A stretch of DNA of 64,000 nt from Litoditis marina (lineage: Eukaryota > Nematoda > Chromadorea > Rhabditida > Rhabditidae), in NCBI GenBank assembly GCA_964036275.1, contig OZ038434.1, positions 8,885,060 to 8,949,059 of the forward strand. Direction: 5' to 3'. How positions within the stretch are numbered: position 1 is the stretch's first letter; the number at the start of each line of letters is the position of its first letter. The position numbers were made by a program, and so were the translations under genes. The notes under the pieces were generated by a model. The model was not told the DNA's origin. It ran no database searches and saw nothing but the letters and a program-made list of their open reading frames with translations. Shown here piece after piece: positions 36,260-47,407 of the stretch.

Positions 36260-39200
36260 ATGTGGTTGTGTTTCCTCCTGTTCTCAAGTGTTGCCGCTTC
36301 GCGACTGGTAAGTATCGCAGTCTGACTACTTTGTTTTGAAGGACCACTTAGTCATCATACTCAGCAGTAGTTTCCTGATTACTTGACATCAATTCAGGGG
36401 ATTCGAACAGGGTTGGGGTGGCGGCCACACAAACGACTCTGCTTTCTCATTGCTTTAGTTCCAGTCGAACGTAGATCCTTACTCTTTTGTCGTAAACTGA
36501 ATGTAGGTTTGTGAACAGAAAGACATTCGACTGGAAAATTACCCAATTTTCGATTAGGATCTTTGTTCTTTGTTGAGTGATCTTTGTTTTCTGGTCCAAT
36601 CTTTTCAATTGCGGTTCAGAGTCGTCTAATCTGTATGACCGGAGAGACCCCGAGTGCTGTTCCTCTAAAATATCAACGGTGTGGGAGATACCCGGAGGGA
36701 AAGAAGTTCCCCTACTGCGTCTATCTCGTTGTGCCGTAAGTTTCTACTACTGTGTATTCAGTGTTTGACTGAGTCTGTAGTTTGATTTTTTTGTTATTCA
36801 ATACAGACTTTCTCCGAAAATGGGGCCTTAAGTTGGCTTGAACTTTTGTGTTTGTAGTTTGACTTCTCGGTGTTTCAGTTATACTACGCATTCTTTGTTA
36901 TGTGTCCACAACAAAGTACACTGTTGGTGTAGTCACCCCAACATCCTTATTCAAAAATGATGGGCATTTCGTTAGACATTCAACATGTATTTCTTGTATT
37001 CAATTCCATACGCAATTTGTCAAAAAGAGTAGATTTGCGTGAAAGTTTTCAGCTAGTTACTAGGGCAGATGTTAATCGTAAGTTTTTCGAAAGAATTACA
37101 GCTAATCTTTCGCGAATTTGAAAACTTTCATAATTTTTACAGGTCGAATTCGACTCATCAAGGTAAAATGGTCTACGGCTGTGCATATTCCAAGGATCTG
37201 CCAAACGAATGTGTCCAGCTGGGAGAACACTATACTCCCCACACTGAAGTTGTGATCAGAAGGGTAAGCAAGTATCATACGCCATTTCAGCAATATGTCA
37301 GTTCGCAACCTGCGTCTCCTCAGTCACACGCTCTCTCTGTGCTCTTATATCAGTCTTTTACTGCGAAATGGTGTGCAATGTGAGAGACGCAGGATAAGAT
37401 CGATATATGAGGATAATTCTCTGTCCTCACTAGGTGAAACAGTTTCTACATTTGGAACTTTCGGAATATCCTAACTATTATCTTCATTGTAATATTGTTT
37501 GCAGAAAACGTATGCCGGTGCTCTGATGTGCTGTTCTGACGACTACTGTAACGAAGTGGACGAACCCGTTTTCTCGGTAGGTTCACCGTCTTTAGTGTAT
37601 TTGGTCCCTTTCTTGCCTTCTATCAATGAAAACCTGTTAATCAATATTCTTTCCAGTTGGTTCGGGTGATCGATGATTCTCAAACTGCGATTCGTGAAAT
37701 TTTCCCCATTCTCATCTGTGTTTTCGTGGCTCTCACTGGTTTTCTGCCCCTCATGAACAAGTAGGTTCATTTACTTTTTTTTTAAAAGATATTTTTTACG
37801 TTTCAGATGATAAATTCGTCCTCATTGATGTAAATGTGAGCTCTGTAGGACTACAGATTCATACAAGTCATTAGAGTAACTCACTAATCTATTAGATTAT
37901 TTTTGTATTATTCAGGAACCAGCTTTTTGTGATTGGTGTACATGTGAACTATAGATATGCAGAAAACCATTGTTAAGGTTTTTCCTGATTCTTGTGCCTA
38001 CAGTAGAAGTTGTTTGGAAACTTTTACGAAGTGTATAAAATAAATAGAAGTTAAAAGCTTTTTGCTATAACTTTTTTGTGACTACACACTATTTGAACTT
38101 TTTTGCAGTTCCCTGCAGAATCGATTGAAGAAGAGTTTGCGACAGGCGGAGCAAGCGGATATGCTGCAGAAAATAACGATGGATGTGGTCATAAAGGTGG
38201 GAATAGCCTTGGAGAACTAGGGGTGGTGGTATTCTGATCCCTTATTTCGTGCTCGATGTCGCTTAAAAAAAAAGGGGGGGGGTATACTGTGTATCTAACT
38301 TTGTGTTGTGTAAGAACAATTATATACGATTCGTCGTCAGCGTAGTTATAAGCGCTGTCGGTCCAGTGGTTAGCGTCCGGGCCCCTCAAACTTTTGGGCC
38401 CGGTTCGAGTCTCACACGAGGCGGATGTTTTATAAATTTGGCAAACACTATATATAGTCTGCGAGAATATTTTTTCCTACGAGACCGCTTAGTCTGGAAA
38501 GTTGAACATCTTATAGCTTATAGTTCAAGTAATAAAAGTTTTAGTTGAGCTCCCAGACGCAATCTCTTTCTGGGTTGTATTTTTTAACTATCGACCATTT
38601 TCAGGAAATCCCAAACTTCACCAGCCTCACTCCAAACTTTGCTAACATCAAGAAGCTTCACGAGGTTTTGAAGGCGTTCGATACCGCATACAAATTTGCA
38701 GTTGTGAGTTTTCATGGTTCGATTGAGTAGAATTTTAGTAGAATTGGTAGTAGAATCTTCTAGTTCGATATCATAGTCTCGTTATCACTCTCGTTTTCTA
38801 CGGAAATTTCATATACTAATTTGCATTGTGATTCCAGAACGAGTCTATTGAAGAATCTGAGTGTTCGATCAATCAAGAAATAATGGTGGTACAGGCAAAT
38901 CCAGATCAATGTAGAGCGGTGGGTTCATTAACGGTGTTTGTCACTTTTTGCTGTGTTCTACATACACGATCCTGGAGGCTTAGACGATACTGGCGCCCAC
39001 ATTGGCTTCACGTTTTTGTACTGGATCTTGATGCTGTTGTGTATTACCAGACCGTATTTCGGATTATTGCGGCTGTCACATCTCAACCTTCGTCTCTTCT
39101 AATATGCGCTGTTTCCTGTCATTATCCCTTAAACAAAGAGTCATTGGAAAACAACATAAGTATTTTGTTTGATAAACTTTCATTATGAACTGATGTATCA

Positions 39201-42200
39201 ATGAAGTACAACAGTTTTTCATTGTATTTTCTTTTAGGTAAAACGTGAGTGGCCGACGAAGCTGAGTTCATTGGCACATCGCATGGTTGAACACGGACCG
39301 TATCAGTTTGACTTCGACCCCACTGAGGCGAGTTTCAGTTGTTTTCCGCTTTGTGACTTTTTGAAGTAGAATTACAATCTATCATTCCGTGTTTCTTTGG
39401 CATAAACGGCATACTACAATCTCGAACACGTTGACGTCTTATGTCACGCGTATTTGAGTAGTTTCAGCGATTATGTCCCAAACAAGTACTTCCCTAAATT
39501 TTGTGAATATTTAACCAAAGTGCGTCTTCGACTGCGTGCATGACCAGAAATATGCCATTCAATTATCGATTGTTTTTAGTTGGGTGACCTGTTTGACAGT
39601 GTGGCCCAGTTGCTTTCTCAAGAGCCGACTCTCGTCGAGATGAGTGGAGACGTACACATTTACGGGAATCTCCAGGGATCTTACTCGTCAGTTTTTTATT
39701 CAATATAGAACTTTAAACAGAAAGTTTTCAGTGAAGGGTGAGAATGGATGACTTCGAAATTCTTTTGAACAGTTTGGGGGTAAACTATCGCGAACATCGT
39801 TTTCATAGTTTTGAATTATACAAAGGTGAAAACTTGTGTGTATTCCAGTGATTTGTACCGTTGGTTTCACAAGAATGGCTGGCCGCCCAAGAGAAAAGTA
39901 CTGTTTCTGGGTGGTCTCACTGAAGACGGACACAAATGGTCGCTCGAGACAATCGCACTCGTATTTGCCCTCAAGGTATGGCGCTTCCCATTTCCATATG
40001 ATATTTCCATATTTATAGTGTGTCAAGCGAATTTCCGACGATTGTCAGAGAAATATCCTTCAATACGTTTTTACGTTCTGTAGTGATAGTCAAGAACCAC
40101 TCAGATACTTTTGAAATATCTTACAAGTCGACATGGTCCTTTGATTGTTGACTTCTGGCTTTTTCTGAACGAGGAAAAATGCGATTACTACATTTCAGAA
40201 GCAAATGCCTAATCACGTATTTATTCTGCGAGGAGCTACCGAGGTCTATCCGATTGAGATTGAGGTTGTTTGTTTATTTAGTTGGTGTTTCAGTTAAGGA
40301 TGGTTATGTTTATTAGTTAGATGATCGGCCTGTAATCTGTTTGTAATCAATCAATTTTCGTGAAAAACAACAACAAAAAATTGTTTGGTAGTATTTTGCG
40401 AATTGTGAACTAGTTTTGACCAATTTGGCTGAAGGATTCTGAATCATAGTTCGTATCGCAAATACTAATAGAGAACAACAACAAAAATAAAAAAAAAATT
40501 CAATGTTAAAATTGGTTTACTTACTTATTACTTTTCCATTCATATACCGTGTACTTCATTTGTTCTGTGTTTGTAGGGTCGTTTCTCCCGTCGTGTGACC
40601 CGTTGTCTGGCGGATGTTATCCAGCGAGTCTGCGGCTATCTCCCCCTGGCTGCCCTCATCAATGAAACCATTCTGTGCTGTCATGGCGGCATCCCCTCTC
40701 ATGTAGGTAGAATCCAACCCCACGTGCACTTCACGTTATATTCCTTTTTGAATTCACGTATTGATCACGTATGATATAATATGTACAAAAAGTTTGTGAG
40801 GTTATAAAGTTTTGTCCGGTCCGAACCAGTTTCTTAAGTTTCGTTTTAGTTAGAACTTTCTAATTTTGTTTATCTGTTGAAAAACCAATTATTCCAGCTG
40901 ACTTCTCTGAATGAGATTCGTGACATTCGTCGCCCGATTCACAATGTGAAAAAGGGTACCATCGAGGCTATGCTGATATTCAGCCAGATTGGAAAGGGGA
41001 ATCATCCTATTGCCGGTTAGTTGCGGCCGAGAAACCGGAAAGGAATTGTCCTTGTAGCTGGTTGGTGGTCGGCCAAACAGAGCTAACCGTAGGTTCTTGA
41101 ATGAGTTTTTGCATTACTGAGAATTTTGAGTGAACTGTTCAACAATCCAAGAGGAGTTGTGATGACACTAAAGTGACAATGGTTTTTTTTGTTTTCTGAA
41201 TCAGTTTAACAAAAGCGTGTTCTGGTTTTGATGCGGCCTTATGAAGTTTCGATCAGGTGCACGTGGATGCCGCTTCAACCCGACGTCGGAGGAATATCTG
41301 TCGACTCTTCTGAAACTCAAGTTGGACATGGTCATCAGATCACGCAATCCTGTGGAAGACGGATTTCAGGTATGTTCCGGGACTCTAGTTGTAGATTGGT
41401 CTCGATTCTTTGAACGATTCTCTAGAACAGTTCTCGACATTGCACAAGAGGCTAACTGCACATACATAGACCGAAATGAAATGACAGTTTCTTACTTCCC
41501 AAAGATCAACGCCTATGGTAAATTATACACACATATCGATTTGTATACTTTGTCTGTACAAACTTATTTATTTCATCACAAAAACATCACTAATAACTGT
41601 TGTAGTGAAGTTCGTGAGATTTGTGCTTCTAACTGTTGTAGTGAAGTTCATGAGATTTGTGCTTCTCTAGGAGATTTGTGGACCAATTCGAACGGATGTC
41701 AAAGTTTCGATCGTTTTCCACAAATGTCTTCAACTTTGTTCTTCGTACTCCGTAAACTATATTCTGTACGTTGTAGTTGTGTGGTATGCGTCTTCTGTCT
41801 ATCTGGTCGGCCCCCGGTATGTCCAAGTGCAAGGCGGGTACGAGTGTCGTCGTGAGTCATGACAAGATTGTCACCCTCCACAAAATGGCCGAGCACGGAA
41901 CATTCACCCCCGCACAGCGTATGTTTCATCTCTTTCAGTTTCTGTCTTTCTCTCCCTCTCGATCTCTCACTTATGTCTCCCTCCTGTTCCTTCCTATCCT
42001 CTTATTTCTGTCTCTTCCATGCTCCTCCCTCTCTTTCTCCCCTCTTTCTCTCCCTCTCTCTTTCTCTGAGTGACAGGAATATCAAACACACATTGAAGTT
42101 TTAGATAAAACTGGTAAAGCGATTTCTCACATATCGCGATGTTGTACCAGACGGGTCCAGTTATTATACTTAGAAGTCGAACTTGAAATCAAATACACAT

Positions 42201-42318
42201 AGTTAAATTGAATAAAATGAAATTGTGATTTTCATTCCTCATATTTTCAGTGGATGCGTACCGCAGACAGATCATTCAGTCAACTGGCCTGCAAAGTGTG
42301 AAGAAGACCGCCAAATAG
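36260..42318 (+). CDS. three-finger ectodomain, single-pass receptor with PP1-like pseudophosphatase domain
   Basis: Seventeen exons keep one frame: 36260-36307, 36620-36735, 37143-37263, 37505-37576, 37657-37760, 38109-38196, 38605-38703, 38838-38918, 39238-39327 (GC donor), 39580-39686, 39849-39975, 40199-40264, 40577-40702, 40898-41015, 41257-41369, 41777-41918, 42251-42318; 561 aa. Order: signal peptide (MWLCFLLFSSVAAS); an ectodomain with eight cysteines closing CCSDDYCN, the Ly6/TGF-beta-receptor three-finger signature; a membrane helix at about 134-152; a basic juxtamembrane and linker; then a PP1-like fold from about 274 (DLYRWF, GWPP, VLFLG, SLETIAL, LPLAALI, CCHGG, SAPG). Catalytic motifs are lost: GDxHG is GNLQG (302-306), GDYVDRG is GGLTEDG (330-336), RGNHE is RGATE (362-366), RAHQ is RSRN. 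Only the CHGG His remains. It should not hydrolyse phosphate; a signalling or scaffold role at the membrane is inference. Confidence 0.85.
37308..37396. repeat. small foldback, family B
   Basis: In intron 3 of the receptor gene. CCTGCGTCTC and GAGACGCAGGAT face each other across about 70 bp. The same terminal words end the larger hairpin at 52762-52933. Confidence 0.6.
38359..38415 (+). repeat. tRNA-derived repeat fragment
   Basis: In intron 6 of the receptor gene: A-box-like GGTCCAGTGGTTAGCG, then AAACTTTTGGG and a B-box-like GGTTCGAGTCT. The arms do not close into a cloverleaf. Shares CAGTGGTTAG and AAACTTTT with 20731-20804. Confidence 0.45.
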
Positions 42319-43602
42319 CTTGATAGGATATGTGAACGACTCATGTTTGTGAAATATGTTTTCTATTTCTGTTCATTTGTTTCGATACTCGTCGTATAAA
42401 GTGGTTTGATATCGTAGACATGTACAAAACTAGGAACCTGTTTTTAAGTCCTACTTTTTGTGAAAGTAGTGTCTTGTAGCTAGTTAATTATGGAGGCTTC
42501 ATCAACTTCCGTCATAACAAGTTCGAGAAGGAAAATTGTGAATATGGAATTATCCATTCCATAGTTACCTCACTTGTAGTGTGTTTCATCATTCCCGTCA
42601 CTTCAGGATACAAACTGCTCCGTCCCTGCAAAAATTGCCACGTTGTGGTTTTCTATTTTGCAGAAAAAGTTGGTAAGTACGTAAAAACGTTCTAGGGATG
42701 GTTAAAATGTCATGTGAAGACGACGTAAGATGAAAATATATTAGAAATTCAAACCACCTAATGTTTGCTGACGTTCTGCTCAAGTATTGCATTTACCTCC
42801 AGAAGTTTCCATACCCTCGAACTTTGACATCCATGTCAAAAAAATGTTTAGCTTAGCTGGTCAACATTTCTGTTTTGCTGATGATCATTCGTCACGTATT
42901 CGTGGCAGTTATTCGAAATACTGGTATCCGAGGTCTATTTAGAGCATAATTATTTTATTCTACAATTAGTTAAAGTTATTCTCATCTTGTACTACAAACA
43001 CAATCACGCATCATAATATGATATTATCATAGATCATCAACGTTCCTCGCAAATGTGATTATATTTTCTCACGAAATGAAAAAAAAACTGATACAAAAAC
43101 TGAGAATATTATGAAAATCAGCACGGAATATATTGCTACCTGGGAGCACGTTTTGGTTTTGAGCGCACGAATCGCAAAACCTCATTTCTTTCTTATTTTT
43201 CGTTCACACGATCGGGTTAGCTACTAGAATGTATCACTTGCTTTATGAAATCAGGTACAGTAGAAAAATGATTTACAAAGTTCACCTCTGAGCTGAACTA
43301 TCCGACCAAGTTGTGGCCACCTAATTATAGCAAATCGACAACTCTCAATTCACATTATGCTTAGGTTACCGAACAGGAACCAGTGCTGACGACGTTTTCC
43401 AATTATGAAAACCTTTCCTTATAAGATAGTTGTTTGTCTTCAACCCACAACCCTGAGGGGCACGTTTCGCCTGAAATAATATGTACTATATTTTTTAATT
43501 TCCTCATGCGAATAGCACTGTGACACTCTACACTATGAAAGTACTGTTTTTGTTAGTATTATTTGTTCACCATCTGTGATTTGTTCCAGAATTGAATCAA
43601 CC
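42319..43602. other. intergenic gap, receptor to first 7TM gene
   Basis: No gene seen on either strand. A 3' splice-site-like 'tttgttccag' ends at 43589, 13 bp before the next ATG. Confidence 0.45.
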
Positions 43603-45837
43603 ATGGTCAATACCACCTTGCCCAGTGCGGCCACCTACGCTAACATTTTGAAGCAAATCGTGAGTTGTAAAAACCGAGCTCTTCTCATTATTAACTCAGG
43701 ATGTGTAGCTAAGTTTTAACCAAGATTTTGTTGGGTTTAATGAATAAATCGAAACATGTTCGTGTTTCAGGCTCATACATGGCGTTCTACAGGTGACTGT
43801 CAGTTGAGATTCCAATCCATCTGGGCTGCTGTTGTTATCCAGTACATGACAATACTACTGACAGTGTTCTACACCTATGTCATGGTTATCATCTTTTATC
43901 AATCGCGAGAAAAGTTAAACAACGCCTTCTATCGATGCGCAATTGTTTTGTATCTGGGCGAACTAGTGATTTTGTTATCTTCCATGAGAGGTGAGTTTGG
44001 AAAGATCACTACTTAGTAACCCCCACCTAATTTATATAAACAGGCGCTATTGTTGGCTTTTCATGTGCTGATTTGACGGAGTTCTTCAGTATTGAGCATT
44101 ACTCTAAGTTTAGAGTCGCAGACCATTTTGGAAAACATCGAAAAATCATGCCAGAGACGTTGAGCGGTAGTGTACCCCGAGTTTTATAGACGGAAGCAGT
44201 TCCGTTGTTTTCAGAAGGTGCGGTTCAAAGTTGCATAATTCTGCTGGACCCGGCTGGTCAACTGGCGTGGCAGACCATTGGAACCAGGGGTCTCGAACTG
44301 ACCCTTGCCGTCAACCTCACATTCGCCCTCGTTCGATTCACAACATTACAATTTGGAGTGAAGGTTCTCATTTTATTGACTCCGCTTCTTTTGTTCCATA
44401 TGAAAACGTGTAACGTCGCCTTGCCGTGATATTTACTTTACTGAATGCTCAAGCTGACGTAAAAAGTGTGAGTAAAACTTGTGTGATTATTTCACATGTC
44501 AAACGTCGTTTATGAAATGTGATGTTTATAATTGGAAGAATGCCTTAGGAAATCGAATGGTCACAAAAAGCTAAAATCTCAGAAACTAAGGGAAAATGTG
44601 TAAGCGTTATAGAACCGTTCAAAAATTTCACACATTGAATAGTATAATAGAACTACAAGGTAATAAGACAACCACAAAAAACACTAACAAAGCTCACACC
44701 ACTGTTCAACCTTTTTCGTGTGTTTTTGTGTTTTTCAAACGGACTAATAATGTAATTCAAATAATGTAATTTGCAGCAATCGGAAACAGTGGCCAATATC
44801 GGACTGATTCTGTCATTATTGTGGACCATAATGTATACCGTAATGCACCACTTGGGTAGAGTGACAAGGATTTGGTTCGAAAATCACATGGAGTATCACG
44901 ATGAGAGTATTTTCCCGTTCTCTTTATTTCGAGTTCGACTTCTATTGGTGGAAGTTGTACTCACCTTCGTGGTATACATTATAACGCTTCTGAGGCTGAA
45001 GTCGGTGAGTTGTGGGATATTTGGTGTTTTATCAGAGGGAATCGAACTGTTCTTCCAAACTGTGAAAAGCATTTAGTATAGACCAGGCCAGTCCGCTCTT
45101 TCATCTCCAAGCGTCGTCGGGAAAATGTTAACAACGAGAACCCTGAAGTTAAAAACCGAGTTGTTAACCGGGATTTGCCGAACACCCAAGTTGTAAATCA
45201 AGAAACAGACTTTTTACCGAGAACTTGGTGCACAATCGCGCATCAATCTTTGATTTTACGAGTTGATATCAACTAGTGACCAATTGGGTGGGCGAACCTT
45301 GGTAAACAACTCGGTTCTTTTAACTTCATCGAGCAGACCTCAGTTCTGAATGTCTGATTCACTCAGTTGTTTGCGATGCCATGAATATCATTCTTATATG
45401 CTTGTTTTGCGCAAGTGTTTCATCTTCATTTTTGCAGATGAGTGGCCGTCTCGGTCAGCAGCAACTGCAAAAAGAGATACGATTCTTGATACAATCCATC
45501 ATCATTTTCATGAACGAACTTGTATTTCTCTATTCCACGTTTTTCATCGGGTTCCACTGGTTTGGACTGGGATCTGAATCCTTCAATGCTAATCTGAGCT
45601 ACTGGATACGACCGCTCACCAGTGGCCTGACACCGGTGAGACACTTTTTTTTTCCGAAAAAGTAAAGGGAAGTTCCAAGTTTATCTGAGGAATCGCTCTG
45701 TCTACGAATGTGGGATTTAGTGTATTTTGAATTCCTAATGAAATAACACATCCTCTCTTATTTTTCAGATGCTCTATCTCGTGTTTTCTTCACAAGTCCG
45801 TCGGGTAATTTTCGGATTCCATTACTCACTTACCTAG
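43603..45837 (+). CDS. 7TM receptor, nematode chemoreceptor-like, copy 1 (306 aa)
   Basis: Six exons keep phase: 43603-43659, 43771-43990, 44215-44363, 44777-45004, 45438-45635, 45769-45837. The short N-terminus has a glycosylation site (NTT). Seven hydrophobic segments fall at about residues 31-55, 70-87, 119-135, 145-167, 197-217, 231-256 and 276-295. TM3 ends NLTFALVRF in the place of the DRY region; TM7 has RPLTSGLTPMLYLVFSSQVR, a weak NPxxY-like Pro-x-x-Tyr followed by a short basic tail. This is the pattern of nematode serpentine receptors, but I cannot place it in a named sr family. It is a tandem paralogue of 49611-52325: exons 2, 3 and 4 have identical lengths and all phases match. 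Expression in sensory neurons is expected of the class, not shown here. Confidence 0.85.
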
Positions 45838-46133
45838 AGTCATGAATGAAGAGCTAGAATTAGTGGTTATTTATAAACATAAGTCATTTTCGGTTACTAT
45901 ATCCCGAACTTGCAAATCCAAATCCGGAGGTGAACGGGAAATTGTGTCGTTGAAACATACCATTTTATATACAATTTAACACAGCAGTATGGGTTCTTGT
46001 CATAACACATGTCTAACACTTATACATATCTAACACTTATACGAAAAAGCAAGTCCTCTTGTTGAGTTATCTCAGGCTGTATGAGTGCAATACTGAATGA
46101 TCACTCACATGTTTGTCTCTGTGTCGTTCATGT

Positions 46134-46167
46134 GTCACGTGACACTGTTGATCACGTGTCACGTGAT
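46134..46167. promoter_or_regulatory. cluster of CACGTG palindromes
   Basis: GTCACGTGAC at 46134-46143 is followed after 7 bp by ATCACGTG-T-CACGTGAT at 46151-46167, so three E-box-type CACGTG cores lie within 34 bp. CACGTG is bound by bHLH factors such as Max/Mad-like proteins. It lies about 300 bp beyond one receptor and 3.4 kb before the next; its target is unknown. Confidence 0.4.
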
Positions 46168-47299
46168 ACATTATCGTTCAGGCTGCCATTCACCCCGGAA
46201 GTACAGCCAAAGTGGGAGTGTGATGCAGTCCAACAAAGCTACGTTTCAACGACGATTTGAAGCATTTTATTTTTGGAAGAGTTCTTACATTCTTCTAACT
46301 ATGACAAGAGTTTGTCGATACCGAGATACAGTTTATCAGATTTATCAGGAGTTGATTGTCTTACCACCTGTTGTTTTTTGATATGACGAATCCTATATCA
46401 CCCCACATGACATTTATTCTCACGCTGTGCTCACATGAGCTGTCAAATGATTACCCAGGGAGTCTCGTTTTTACAGCGAACACCAAACCTACTGCTAATT
46501 CTACAGTACACATCTTTCAATGACAACTTTGTCGGGAACTTGTTCGAACACTCTCTGTAATGGGCAATCATAATTGAATTGAGTATTGGTTAATCCGATG
46601 ACATTCACAAAACGCAAGCAAATTGAAAAAAAAACACTATATAACAACAAGGGTAAACACAATTACAAGGCCTAAGAGATATTAGCACTTCAAAAATGAA
46701 TGGAAATCTGCGCTGGACGTCTCAAAACTATAAGGAATGAGTGAAAAATGCTTGGCGCTGAAACTTTCACTCCGATTTTTGAGGAAAGTTCAAATTGTGG
46801 AGTTACTGATGAAGTTCTGAATATATCATACAGTTTTCCACAATGCAGTAGTGGAATTAAAACACCACAATTAATGGAAAACAAAATGAATCTGAACGGG
46901 ACTAACAGGGGTTCCTCAAAGTTTCCTTATATCTTAGGTTTTAACTTTGATTAGAGTTAATAACTTTGATAATGATTTTTACGGTACTGGTACGAATGAT
47001 CCCTATGAATTTCCTGACTACTATCACCGCAATTTGCAGCGGGTTGTAAATTTTGTCTCACTACAGTATGCTCGCCCTAATCACACAGTAGGCAGCGGTA
47101 ATGCATGTTTACGGCCTTCCCTTCCTCGAATTCATTTCTCAGGGTAGTCGTTAGGGCTGAACACAAAATTTATGATGGTCGAGTGAAAAAATCAATGTTC
47201 ACTTCCGCGAAAACACATGTTCAAGAAATGAATTGTGCTCGCAAAGTTTTGGTCTGCAACTAGAACTTCATTCATGGTCTATTGGAATACAATAAAGCA

Positions 47300-47407
47300 G
47301 GTCGATTATGTGGACCAATCCCGTGTCAACGGTTCTGTAAACTGCAATTGAAAAACGTATTGCAGTTTGAAGGACTGAAGTGTTGGGATTGGACCACATA
47401 ATCGTCC
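47300..47407. repeat. near-perfect ~108-bp hairpin
   Basis: Arms of about 49 bases face each other across a 10-base loop. GATTATGTGGACCAATCCC on the left meets GGGATTGGACCACATAATC on the right with one mismatch, and AAACTGCAAT meets ATTGCAGTTT next to the loop. Size and shape fit a small foldback element or a microRNA-like precursor. Confidence 0.7.

Noticed and set aside
36045..36347. 100-aa minus-strand ORF over the receptor's first exon
   Set aside because: No motif, and the plus strand there encodes a signal peptide joined in phase to the ectodomain.
41859..42104. Ser/Leu/Pro-rich extension after the SAPG exon of the receptor
   Set aside because: It is CT-rich intron; the donor at 41919 keeps phase to the final exon.
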